DNA of 64,000 nucleotides from Strigops habroptila (taxonomy: Eukaryota > Chordata > Aves > Psittaciformes > Psittacidae): contig NC_044277.2 in assembly GCF_004027225.2 (NCBI RefSeq), forward strand, positions 140,797,057 to 140,861,056, read 5' to 3'. A model generated the notes under the pieces. That model ran no database searches and was not told the origin of the DNA. It worked only from the letters and a program-made list of their open reading frames with translations. Positions 12,476 through 53,166 of the stretch are shown here, one piece after another. Positions within the stretch are counted from its first letter, which is position 1. Every line of letters begins with the position of its first letter. Made by a program: the position numbers and the translations under genes.

Positions 12476-13944
12476 CTAGTCCCACTATAACGTGTGTCTC
12501 TCCAGTTATCTTTAGTGACTCACCCTGTGACGTTTCACTTGTTTTTCCTACAAAATAAATCCTCGGATGAAGGCTTCTGGCAACTTCGGTGTGGTGCCAT
12601 GCTTAAACATCACAGGATGGGCTGATGGTGAACTGACCAAAGTAAAAGAACCCAACAAAATGACAGATATTTGTAGGGGCCACAAGAAGTTACACATTTA
12701 AACTACTGACTATTAGCCTTAGGCTTCTGGAGGCTCACGTTTTAATGAATGGTAGCCAAACGGGCATTCCTGAATACGTCTGCCCATACACTAATTCTAG
12801 ATGTTTTTATTATATTTAATCTTGTATTAAAAAAGCTAAATAACTGTGATCTGGAAGGGCTGGGAAGTTGAGGAACCACAATGGACCACAGAGCGCATTG
12901 CACACAGAGACCATCACATCAGTTCAGCATAAACAGTTGTAGCAATCCTAAAAAGACAAGGTTTCAAAAGAAATGCCAGCACTGGTTTAATCTGAGTGAA
13001 ACCAGATGATGACATTTCTTCAGTTTGGACCCATTTAGCCAATCTCGACACCTACAAATCCACATTCTCCATTTCTCAATCAGATACAAACGGGGACTTT
13101 CTTGTGACGGTTGTGAATGTTTTATTACAGTCTTATCAATAAATTACTTCTCTGAAAAATCAGTTTTTCAGAACTAAAATCTAATCTGGCAGGGTTCAGT
13201 AAGTAACAAGATGAACTCAGCCATGCAAACAAAATATTACTAAGTTACTTTAATAAAATCTTATCACAACAACCTCAGGAAGAAGAGCACATACTGGAGA
13301 CTTAGACAGTTAATCTTGGCTTTTTATTAATATTTTGGATTCTTTTTGTTACGCCCCAGCCTCTGGTACACAGCTGTCTTCATTTTGATGCTAGAATAGG
13401 ATCTTTGGGTGCATTTATGCTTGTGATTCTTGTCGTACTTTATAGCACTGTAATAAAAATAGCACCAGTGTTCAGTGCTCACCACAGTACATCTACGCAA
13501 CTGGTCATCGCACTGACTTCAGAGAAACTGAGCTTACTCCTAGACAGTGATTGCTCCCAAAAGGTCTAGCTCTGAAGTTGCATCATTTGTTTTCTCTTCA
13601 GCACCTCTTGTGATGTTTATTAAAGTAACTTTATTGGGTTATGTTGCACACAATAGGATATTCAGAATTCCATCTTGACCTTCGCAGCAGTATCTAATAC
13701 TGCCCGGAAGATAACCAACAAACATTTTCTTTGTATATACAATCAGCATTCTGAGCTTGCACCTACGTGTTGACAAATGCTTGCCAGTTTCAATTACATA
13801 CAAGAAAACCTAAAAACATTAAGACATCTGAAAATAAGCATTACTGTATTTTTAATGTATTTTGGATGGTTTAGCTCAACTTATTAATTACTCTTGATTT
13901 CCAGGGCTTCATTACACACAACTTTTACAAAAACATCATGTTTT
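12476..13944. other. AT-rich unique sequence below the likely ABHD5 3' end
   Basis: No repeat or coding frame of note. Several minus-strand AATAAA motifs occur (near 12.81, 13.12, 13.32, 13.62 and 13.63 kb), so part or all may belong to longer ABHD5 3' UTR forms. Confidence 0.5.
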
Positions 13945-16090
13945 AACATTAATCAAAGGTAACATTTAAGATTTTTATTGTGCAAAACTTAAGCAATAAA
14001 TCTTATTAGTACAATGGGCTGAAAAAACAAAGGGATATTAAAAACAATATTCACATTCAGTATACAATTTTTACCCTTCCATCTTTTGATGTGGAATCTA
14101 GAATTCCCATCAGTAAGTGCTATCTGAAAATACCAATAGATTGTTTCACCTTTTGTTATTTGGAGGAGATTCAGAATATTCTTTTGAATTAGGTTTTTAC
14201 ACACAGTTAAAACAGCTCTTTAAGTTGATAAATACAAATTAAGACACTGAAAAGGGTGAAAAAATACATACTGAAGGCATCCACCTAAAAGGTGATAATT
14301 TATAGCTTATATTCAAAAATATCATTGATATTCTGATTTTCCATTTTGAACTCGAGATTTTAAAAAATAACCCAACATTTTGTTTAAAAATTATGGTGTC
14401 TGCTAATTGAAAAAGTAATTTAATTCAACAGTTAATTTTAATTAAAATCTTTAGCTTGTCGGGTATTAAGTGCTACCAGTCAAGGCAGTCACAAAGACTC
14501 TTTGATGTTTACATAGCAACATATAGATGAATATCTCCTTCGGAAAGATTGCATTTGGCTGGGAACATAATCAGAGTATTTTCTGAATATTTTAGGTATC
14601 TTTGCCTTCCACGTCATAAATACGTGCAACAATTCATTACTTTGAGAAAAAAAATGCACACAGTTCCACTCAAGCTTTAAGACGGTGCAATTATTAATTC
14701 AAATTCTTTATGCATAAAAGTATCGAGGACTCTTCAGTAGTCAATATTCAAAAGCAGATCAACAGCTTATGTAAACTTGTTAAAAAACAAACTACCATGT
14801 AATTTGGCTTTAAAGTGACAAAGTATTTTGCTTAATATAATTTACTAAGCATGTGAAGAACTAACATCAAACTACAATTCCAAAAGATGCAGAGACTGGA
14901 TTATCTCTGATATTGAAATACTCAATTAAAATAGATAATTAAATAATCTCCAAAACATGTAATTATAATCTGTTACAGTGGTATATTGTTCATTCCAGTA
15001 ATAATCCTTCCTATAAGGAGGCTGCATGTTAACTAAAATACACTAACCTACTGTAGTTCCCAATTAGAGAACATCGATATTCTTCCTCTGCTTCTCCTCC
15101 GCCCCAAATTTACTAAAAAGCGGACTAGGTTTTCTACCTAAAGAAAAAGGGAATTATGCTCACTATCCAGATGGCCTTCCTCTAGCTCTAATCAAAATCT
15201 TGTCAACTTACCTACAATTGTTAGGTTTAGGCTAGTAACAAATCTTGCAGTAAAGTGTTAAAAATAGTTGGAGTAACTAACAAGCCACCTTCTGCATTTT
15301 AGATCACCGAAATCTATATATAAAAATCTTTAGGGAAGCATGAGTGCTGGTGACATCATTGACTCTTACAAACTGAGCCTTCCGTGAAAGCTGCACAGAT
15401 GGAAAAAGATGCCTTGAGATAAATGGAAATAAAATCCAACAGAAGAAAGATTTCCTAGTACTGAGCCCCAATTCTTTACAAACTAGCATACTTATTTCAG
15501 TGACAGACACTGCTCATTAATTTGGCCCTGTCCTCCCAAAATCAGCTTCATAAGCTGTTATCACTCCAATAATGATTAAAAAAAAAAAACAACCCACCCT
15601 CTTAAAATATGGTATATGGAGTTCTGGATTCCAAAAATAAGATATATAAGCAATTTCATATTCTTGCTATGAAACATCAACTAAAAACCAGGAATATTTA
15701 CAGAGAAACCAAATTGCATTTTATACATTGTACCTATATTGATACAGTTCTCTGTGTTAGTGGAGAATTCAGCATTTTTAGAGGTTAATGTGCAAAATTC
15801 AATTGAATTTTGAAGAAAATTCCAGTTTAAAAAATTACATGTAATTTCATATATGACTGACAGGCCAATAATCTAAAGACCAATCTCAAACAAAGCTGTA
15901 CAAAGTTTGCTTCAAATCTCCCTATTCCCCCCCAAAGGCACTCAGTGGTTTAAGTGTGCAAATGGCTTCTTAGAAGAAACAGTGTGCAAACAGAGCCTAT
16001 TCCATCAGCTCCATGTTCTTTAGTGATTTCCTAGACAGTATTGTTATCAAACGTTATCTATGGCATGACTTTCTAAGGAACAGGAGACAG
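13945..16090 (-). other. ABHD5: Probable ABHD5 3' UTR
   Basis: This AT-rich, repeat-free sequence follows the ABHD5 stop on the minus strand and has no supported coding sequence. A long 3' UTR is usual for vertebrate ABHD5. The lower boundary is inferred from a poly(A) signal at 13974-13979 followed by a GU-rich stretch. Further AATAAA motifs on the minus strand near 13.63, 13.62, 13.32, 13.12 and 12.81 kb would extend the UTR, so the end is uncertain. Confidence 0.45.
13974..13979 (-). terminator. Candidate ABHD5 poly(A) signal AATAAA
   Basis: The minus strand reads AATAAA here, about 2.1 kb past the stop codon. About 50-60 nt further on, the minus strand has the GU-rich stretch GTTGTGTGTAATG, a plausible downstream element. 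Other AATAAA motifs in the region have less convincing downstream sequence. Use of this site is inferred. Confidence 0.35.
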
Positions 16091-44459
<28,369 letters not shown>

Positions 44460-45080
44460 GGCGGCGGCGCGGCGGCCCGGAGCTGGCAGCGGAGGAGGAG
44501 GAGCGGCGGCGGCGACGGCCGGCAGCGCAGCGAGGGACAGCGCGACAGCCGCGGCACCGGCCATCACGCGCTCCTCCCTCGCTCCTCCCGCCCGCCGGCG
44601 GCTGCGTCATCCCCGCGGCGGCCACCCACACCATAGAGTGGGACAGCGCCCAGAGCGGCGCCGCCGCCGGTGGGAGGGGGGGGCGGGCAGGAGCGGCCCG
44701 CGGCGAGGAATCGGGTGGGGGGCGTGGGTTGGCAGCCGGGGAGGGGAGGGGGTGCCGGGCCTCGCTGGAGCAGCTCCCGGGGCGCGGGTTGTGGGCCGCC
44801 TGACGCCGAGGTAGCAGCAGAGGCCCGGAGCGCCCGCCAGGCGGAGGGGGAAGTACTGTCAGTGCTGCCGTGTGCCCTGTGAGCCCGGTGTGTATGCCTA
44901 GTGACCGCGTGCATCTCCCGCTCGCTGCCTCCCCGCCGTACGAGGTACGCGGAACAGAGCGGGCCTCAACACCGGGCGGTTACACCGAGCAGGCAGCGAG
45001 GCCTGCGTGCCGGCACACAGCTGAGAGTAAAGCCAAGGCAGGGCCACCCAGAGCGGGTCACACAGGAACGCGTCCCGCCG

Positions 45081-45470
45081 GGTTTGAATGTCTCCAGAGA
45101 GGGAGACTCCACAACCCCCCTGGGCAGCCTGTTCAGTGCTCTGACACCTTCAACGAAAAGAAGTTCTTCCTCATGTTGAGGTGAAACTTCACATGTGTTT
45201 ATGGCCATTGCTCCTCGTCCTGTCACTGGGCACCTCTGAAAAGAGCCTGGCACCATCCTCCTGACACCCGCCCTTGAGATATTTATGTGCATTAATGAGA
45301 TCCCCTCTCAGCCTGCTCTTCTCCAGACTAAGCAGGCCCAGCTCCCGCAATCTCTTCTGATAAGAGAGATGCTCCAGACCCCTCATCATCTCTGTGGCTA
45401 TCTGCTGGACCCTCTCCAGTAGCTCCTTGTCTTCCTTGTACTGAGGAGCCCAGAACTCAGTCTTAGCCCC
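45081..45470 (-). mobile_element. CR1 LINE fragment
   Basis: About 0.4 kb in minus orientation. It has AATGTCTCCAGAGAGGGAGA, GGCAGCCTGTTCAGTGCTCT, AAGAAGTTCTTCCTCATGTT, GAGATCCCCTCTCAGCCTGC and CTCTTCTCCAGACTAAGCAG, all typical CR1 3' ORF2 and 3' UTR sequence. The terminal tail is absent. It lies directly upstream of the ABHD5 CpG island. Confidence 0.9.
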
Positions 45471-48400
45471 TCCACACAACAGAGGTCGTTCGCAGGTTGC
45501 TTGCAGGGCCCACACAGATGGCAGCAATGGTAGTCAGGACTAGGCTTTCAGGTTGGTAGTTTGTGTTTGTTTTAACATGTAAGAAGCAAATTAGGAGCTC
45601 TGGATGTAACTTAGGTATTATCTGTCCCTAGGAGAATTACAAGTAGAACACCTGACGTGATTTTCATTTTCAAGCACTTTGAGAGACTTAAGTGCAGCCA
45701 TGTCTGTGGGGAGGAGAATGCTGGGGGAAAGGGATGTGCTAGTTTTAGAAAGCATTTAACTGCACAATATAGGTTGTGTTACTACTCAGCTGCGCGAGAA
45801 TTGCATTCATATTGAACAATCGCCAAACCTTGACTGAAATAGAACAGCAAGGTGCAGTCAGTGGAAGGAGTGGCCAGAAGTTTCTAAGGCTGGCATTTCT
45901 TCTGAATTTTGCCACTGAGCTGAAGCAATTTAGAAAAACAGAGGGATGATTGTTTACCCTTTCTGAAATCCTTTGATAAAGGGCATAAGGTTAATTTGGC
46001 AATAGCTGAAATTATTCTCAGCTAAAACCGTTCTGCAATTTTAGCAACAGTGATTGTTGAGATTACACAATCTCAGCTAAAGTTTGTTTGGCTGTGTCAC
46101 AATGCTTTGGCAATTTGACATGTTTCTCTGGAAAGTGTATTTATTTTTTATTATTGCTCTGAAAGATTTTATTTACCAAAAATGTGAATATCTGTAAGTG
46201 CAGACATTTGCAAACAGCCTGAAACAATAGCTCTGAATGCTATGGGGTTTTTTCTTCTTTATTTCAACAGAATAGTAAGTTTAAAACCTCATAAACAAGA
46301 TTTACGCCCTGCTTGTGGAACATTCAAGTGTTCAGACACAATTTTCTCTATTCACACAAGCACTAACTGGTTACACTTGTTTAAGTTGCACTTGTTTAAG
46401 CAGCCCTTTCTCTTACTGAGAAATTACTCAGTTTCTTTAGAACTGATTGGGTTATGTGGATAAATCAGCTGTATTTATGTGCATAAAGAAATGACTGTAA
46501 TAATGCTGATACAAGAGGGTCATGCATCAGTTGGCTGATGTGGTGTAGATGAATGAAGGACTTCTGTATCATAACGAGAAGTGAATAGTTCAGATGAGTT
46601 TTCCCATTTTTGTATTTCAGAGAAATTTCAGGACACTGAAAATGTCTGTGACTCTTGAGGGAATGGTCCCTGCAACTGTTTTCTCTCTCACTTCTCTATG
46701 TTGATTTTTAGTGGGACTTGTATCTGCCCCTCTTTATTGAATTAGTTTAATGTCATTCCTTTAATAACAGATATGTTACCCAATGTTGCTATTATAAGCC
46801 AGAATTTTATTTTCAGATCCCATTGTCTAACATAGATAAGATTAAAATAGACTTTCCTCTTTCAGTGATAAAATAAAATCTAAAATAACCTAACAGATGT
46901 CTGCTTGCTTTGTTGCTATCCTTACAGCTTCCTTTATTAGATTTTGTCAGGGCAAACACCTTTCCTGCTAGCATCAGAAGAAAAAGCAAGTTCCCTTCGC
47001 TGGGAAAGCAATACAGCTGACCTCATGAATCCCCCTTCTCCTGGACTGAGAGGAAAAAAATCAATCTCCACACTAGAGAAAGACTCCAGATGACATTACA
47101 GAAGTTGGAGTGTCAAAGCCATCTTGCTTACTCTTGATTTCACATAGTAACTTTGAGAGTATTTATGTTAGGGGCCAGTTCACAGTAACTGTCATTGTTC
47201 TTAGCTGCTTAACATTTGGGGTTGTACTACTGTCTATGTCAATATTCTTCAAATATAGAGAATTTCTATATTATATGTACTATGCTTGCAATCTGACTTT
47301 CAATCCAACAGAAGTAGCTACTTCTCAGCAAGAGCTTGTGACTTAATAAAGCACAAAAAGAGACCAGTACTGTTTATCACCCACATTTTTTATAACAACT
47401 CACTTACGAAGCTACTTCTCCAAACTGCATCCCAAATAGCTTGCTAAAATCAGTCTGAGGAAAAACTATAGAGAAGGTTGACCTGGCCAAGTATGTACAG
47501 ACAGGGGAAAAGATTGTTTATGCTTGCTGTTTATATGAAAGTGATAAAAATGGCAGCTTGATGAAAGTAACATCATATACTATGCTTATTCTGATTTGGC
47601 AGCAATAACTACGGTGGCACCCCAGCTCATGAGCAAAGGGGCTCACACCAGTTGCATCCCTGTGGTGTTTCAGCAAGCATGTTTTTACTGTCATACAGCC
47701 TCTGCAGGCTCTTCGTTTCTTGTTCCCACAGATCCTCCTCCTCTGAGTTCTGCTCCACGTGTTCAGGCATAATTTCCAGCTGAAAACTTGAGCCTTGCAT
47801 CCCAGGTTGAAAAGGAGAGCCACCTTATTTTGACATTTTGCAGGGACTCAGGATAACAAGGAGAAAGCAGAATAAACCTGATTGGTTTCTGCAAATGAAC
47901 CTGTTTGTGATGGCGAGAGGACCTTGAAGCTGTCATAGGATGTCCCTGGGAGCTCCAATCCATGCCTGTCACTGGAGGACTTATCTGCCATGCTTCTTCA
48001 GGGGAGAAACCTGACATTTGCCAACTGCCTCAGGGCCTGGAGCTGCAGGTATTGGAGCTAGCAGTGGCAAAGCCTGAGTGGAAGCCCAAATAGGGCTGGA
48101 GGACTGAAGATTTACACAGCTTTCAGGATGTGTTAATGAAGAAGTCTGCCTGAAGCCCTGTAGTCTGTGTTTCTCTGGGAAAAGTTCTTGATGTTGCTCA
48201 GGTGGGGGAGGAATACTCACATCAGCTGAGCCTCTGTTGCCTGGTTCTGGACCTCAATATGATGGCAGTCTGACCGTGGATGTTTCAGCCTTGGCTAAGT
48301 CAGTGAAGAAAGGAAGAGTCATAATCTTGTTAGTCTTGGGTAGAGTCTAGAGATTCATGTTAGTGGGCACCCTAAGACACTAGTGGTCTATAGGAGCACT

Positions 48401-51117
48401 GCAGCCCACAGGCAGCTCTTTCAGTTTTGTCTCTCTTGTTGCTTTGTAGGCTGTCGTGGTGCTCCCTTGCAGGCTGAAGTGGCAGTTTGAGACCAGTGGC
48501 AGAATGCTTTTTATGTTCCCAGTGTGACTGCTCCATGTTATCATGTTTCCTAGACATATCTGGGTGTGGGAAAAGAGTTTAAAATCAGTGTAGGTTGACC
48601 AGGAATTGTTCAACTCTTGGAGGTTCTCCTTCAAGTTAATTTTGCCAACAACTTCCAACAGCATGTCTCTGCCTCTGGTGAGCACAAGGAGGCTATTTCT
48701 ACAGATACCCAAACTCCTGGAAGCTGTGAGAAATGCCGATGACATGGGAGACCCTCCTTGAAGCAAGGCTAGTGTTTTCCTGTGGTCCGTGTGCCTAAGG
48801 CCTGCCCTGCACAGGGAAGCAATCTGTCCCAGCCTATCATCCTTTCAGGTTCTTGCTGTGCAGAAGGGAAAGCTTTCTTGTGCCCCTTCCAAGACTCATG
48901 TCTGATCCTGCTCTGGGAGCAGGCTGTCTGTGGTCTGGGAAACCAATGACATTGTGGCCATGACTGTGAGGGACAGTTGTGGAGTGAATGGCTGGGGCAA
49001 ACGAGAGTCTTTGTGAGCCCGGCACTGGAACAAAAGAGGTTCATTTGAGGAGAGTTGTAAGAACAGTTTTGCTGGTTACTTCACCAGGGTAATGTCATGC
49101 AATCAAAGTAAATATCAGTCCTGACTGCATTGCTGTTTACAACATCTCAGAGTGGGTTTGCAGTCAGAGCCCCAATAGCATCATTTTGAAACCATGCCCA
49201 CAGCAATTGCAGTAGGAAGTTGAGCAACTGCATGCAAGAGTCAGCTATGGGGAGGCCAAGTTTAAGTGCTCCAAGAACTGAGTGAACTGCAAGGAGGGCT
49301 ACCTAAATACATCTTTATTAATATATCAGTTTCAGCAACAGCCGAGGCCATTGTGTTGCTGTGTTGCTAGCCAGAACCTCCATTTTGTCATACTTGGCTA
49401 TTCTAGAGTACCTGACTCACATGTGATTAACCTGAAATTCCCTCCTGGATCCAGGAGTGGCTGGGGAGAGACTGTTTTCAGGTTTCTCATGTTTTCAGGT
49501 AGGTGGAGGGGTGCTGTGACTCTGCCTGGGTCAGATGAGCTGGCTGTGAGAACCCATGCCCATGAGACATTCAGCTGCATGAGACAGGGTGTGTAATCTA
49601 AGCAATGTCCCTGTGCCACAACCTGCTGTTTTCTCATTCTCAGCTGTGGATGTGAATACCTACATGAACACACAAGCTGGAGACAGCTGAACCTTCCAGG
49701 CTTTCTGGAGAAGTCCACACAGCAATAGGCTATTGTAGTTCAGATTACAGAAAGACACAAGCATGAAATGAAATGCAACTAGCAAGCAAAAAAAACCCCA
49801 CACCCAAACAAAACCCCAACACATCACTGTAGAAGTCCACTAACTGTATGAGGTAGAAAGGGCTCTCTAAAGTGAGAAAACTAAAAGGTGTCAGGAAGTC
49901 AATACCTTCTAGACATCAGTACAAAAGGTCAGTAAAATAAGGAAACTAATGCATTAACCTCAGTTAAGAAAAGGGTAGAACATTTAACGCAGGTATTTTC
50001 AAATTTACCTCAAGTCTCTCTTTAACTGCCCCAGCATCTTTAAAGATGTTGCTATCAGAATCTCAGATTCAATAATCAATGCTTTTAGAAGTTATGGATG
50101 TTAGGTAGGAAAGAGGGAGGCTGTAAAGTGACAAGCATGGAAGAGGGGAGGGAGAAGAAAAAAAGAGAAAGTAAGAAATTATTGATTAAACAAATTCATT
50201 CCAATTCCTAGAAAAATAGTGAAAAATATATTTGTACATCTCTGAAGAATAACACAGGGATGAGTAATCATCAACAGGAAATCATGTCTCAAAAATCTGA
50301 TTGCCTTTATGACAGCTTGACATATCTAATGGATAGAGAAGAACCGTATGTGCAATATGTCTTGATTTTCAGGTAACTTTTTATGAGATTCCCATAAGCA
50401 AATAAATAAAGTGTTCTGCACTGATCTGCAGTTAGGTGCATGCAAAGCTTGTTGGAAAACCAGAATAGGAGCTGGTTCTCTATTAAAATGGAAATGTGTA
50501 TCAAGCTGGATTGCACAGATCCTGAATCTGGTGACCTGGATGAATGCTCATAAAAGGCAAAATGCATACTGAGTTCACATATATATCAGGCTGGGAAGGC
50601 GTAAGTATGCTGGAGGACAGGGACAGAATAAAAAAAATGATCTTCAATTAGAAATATGAAAAAAATGGGAAGTTAGTCAACGAAAACAGTAGGAATAACC
50701 AACCAGTAGGGAAAACTGGTTAGGTAGCAGTTCTGTACAATAGTATCTCAGGCTTTGAGTGGTCACAGTCTGGTGTGAGTCAACGATGCCTTGTTATTGC
50801 AAAAAAAAAAAAGAGAAAGAAAAAAAAAAAGATCAGTGACCTGCTGGGATGAATTATGAATTACAAGGATTAGAGTCTGCAAGACTTGGCAAGGAATTCT
50901 GCTTGCTTAGCAGTTGTAAAGATAGATAGTTTTGGACGTTGCACATGAAGAACGACGTGGACCACCTGGACAGCAAACAGAATGTGAAGGGGTCTAAGGG
51001 AAAGAGTGAATTATTTCAGACTGGTTAAGTAGGAAGGAATGACTAGGAGAATGACAACAGTCCACAAACGTGAGAAGTTACTGATGAGATGGGAATAACC
51101 TGTTTTCTATGCCCACC
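45471..51117. other. Intergenic DNA between ABHD5 and the right-hand CpG island, left part
   Basis: AT-rich unique sequence with a GC-richer block at about 47.5-49.7 kb that contains several minus-strand open frames (see findings). A-rich tracts lie near 50.80-50.83 kb. No supported gene or recognised repeat. Confidence 0.65.
50799..50831. repeat. A-rich low-complexity tract
   Basis: Two A runs separated by GAGAAAG. Confidence 0.85.
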
Positions 51118-51350
51118 AGGGGCAGAAATTGCAACCAGGATATTTTAGGTTAAACATTAGGACAAACATTTTTCAAGGCTAGAGGTACTGGAAAAAAGAT
51201 TACCAGTGGTATGGTCAGCCTGTCACCAACAGGCTATGGGGTCTTTAAGAACTGGCTATGTACATATCTTCCATAAACAGAGATTTCAATGGTGTAGTGG
51301 AGCTGCCTATCAGTATGACTTTCTAAGGACCCTTCAACCCTATGTTTCTA
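51118..51350 (+). mobile_element. Old CR1-like 3' fragment
   Basis: The sequence follows the CR1 3' UTR order (GGTTAAACATTAGGACAAAC, TTTTTCA, then near the end AAGGACCCTTCAACCCTATG and TTTCTAT) but is well diverged, which suggests an old insertion. The orientation and the short tail-like end support the call. Confidence 0.5.
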
Positions 51351-51365
51351 TTGTTGTTAATGTCA

Positions 51366-51655
51366 TAGGATTGTAGAATGGTTTGGATTGGAGTGCACTG
51401 TTAAAGCTCATCTAGTCCAACCTCCCTGCCACAGGCAGGGACACCTTCCACTAGACCAGGTTGCTCAAAGCCCCATCAAACCTGACCTTCAACACTTCCA
51501 AAGATGGAGCATTCACATCTTCTCTGGGTAACTTTTCCAGTGTCTCACCAACCTCATTGTAAAAAATATCTGCCTTATATCAAATCTAAATCTACCCTTT
51601 TTCAGTTTGAAACCTTTTCCCCTTGTCCTGTCACTACAGGCCTTGGTAAAAAGTG
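51366..51655 (-). mobile_element. CR1 LINE 3' fragment
   Basis: It begins with a CR1 tail in reverse (AGGATTGTAGAATGGTTTGG), then CATCTAGTCCAACCTCCCTG, GGCAGGGACACCTTCCACTA, AAATCTAAATCTACCC and TTTCAGTTTGAAACC. It lies tail-to-tail with the plus-strand fragment 15 bp to the left. Confidence 0.9.
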
Positions 51656-52585
51656 GATCCTGTGCACTACTGCACCCATTGCCCCATCTCATGTGCTGGT
51701 GTCCACGGCACTCCACTTGATACTAGCTGAAGGTTTCAATCTGAAAAATCTTCCTCATAATCCTGCTTCTAGTTAAGTTAGTTTACCTGTGAAACACAGT
51801 GCAACTTTTCTGGTGTAATCCTAATCTCATCCTAACCCTGTTGCTTGTAAATATAAACTCGTGCAATGTTTTGGAGTTATTTTAACCTTAAAACATATGT
51901 CGTGATACACAACTGTTTAACAATCTTCGAACATCTGCCATGGGTAAATACAGGAAGTGTCTTGTGGGTATTGTACTTGGTATCTGGTAAGCTTCGAACC
52001 TGAGAATTTCCAGTCATTACTCTTGTGAAATAGGTTCCTACTGCAGGCTTTTTTTTTAATACTTCTCTATTCTTGAAACAAAATAATAAATTCTGAGTAT
52101 TTTCAACCAGGTTAATAAAAATAACTGATAGTTTTCCAGCCATGTTGAGTCCCAGTTATTTATGTATACAACAAGAGTAAACAATAATTACCTTTACTAG
52201 TAAAAACTTTTGCTTTGTGTATGTGAAGAGAATACTGAAAGCAATATTTAAAGTCAGTAAACCTGTTTGGTTACAATTTTTTAACTGTTGTTTCTTCTCT
52301 TGAAATAAATTGTTCCTTCTTTTGTTATCTTTTAATAAATCATTAGGGCTCAATAAGACAAAAAGGAATATTTATTATTTGTAATAAATAGCTGGTAGAA
52401 AAGAGTAGTAGTAAGTAGTAGTAGAGTGGAAAATACTTCTTGGAGTTTGCCCTTTTTAACATAAAGATCACTTTTGTAAGGCAATGTCGAGGTGAGTAAC
52501 TGCTCAAAACTCACGTTAGAAGTATTTTTCCCCTTTGTAGCCTCTGCCACTGGCCTAATTCAGCCTTGTAAGTTTTGTTGGGTTT

Positions 52586-52605
52586 TTGTTTGTTTGTTTG
52601 TTTTT
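52586..52605. repeat. (GTTT)n microsatellite
   Basis: Four to five GTTT units follow a T-rich stretch. Confidence 0.9.
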
Positions 52606-53091
52606 AAATGAGGGAATGCAGTGACAGAGAACCCAGATATGTCTGTGGTGCACTGTTTTTATTTACAAGAAATGTACACAAAGTCTTTTTTCCCTGAAAA
52701 GAGGAAGCATCGAGCAACACAAGGCAGATTGCTTACAGTTTGTTCTTTTGACTTTCTCTTTGTAACATACAACTGTTGTTTCTTTTGCTCTCTGGCTTTT
52801 TTTCTGTTTGCTTGATGGATGCCATCACACAGATACACACTGTCCTTCCAAATTATACTTGGCTTTTGCATCCACATTCAAACCACATATCTTAGTTCTT
52901 ACCTCAGCCTTGTCATGCTTGTCTGGATTTCAGTCACTATTTTTTACTGTGTTGGTTACTGATAAATAAAGGTGAATTTAGCATGATTAGATAATTCTGT
53001 TCTGCCTACTGTTTTCAGCAGTGCCCACAGAGCAAAGTCAGTGGTTACTCTGAGAGACAGCAAATCTACAGGATGAATTTGCATTTAAAAT

Positions 53092-53166
53092 TAAATACAT
53101 ATTTACGTATAATCTGAAATTATACGTATAATCTTAAATACCTATTTACGTATTTACATATAATCT
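53092..53166. repeat. Degenerate AT-rich tandem repeat
   Basis: Repeated units of the form TTTACGTATAATCT and TTAAATAC alternate over about 75 bp. Confidence 0.8.

Noticed and set aside
1-16090. MIR138-1, which in mammals lies beyond ABHD5 on this side
   Set aside because: I did not find the mature miR-138 sequence on either strand on reading; it probably lies further left, outside the window.
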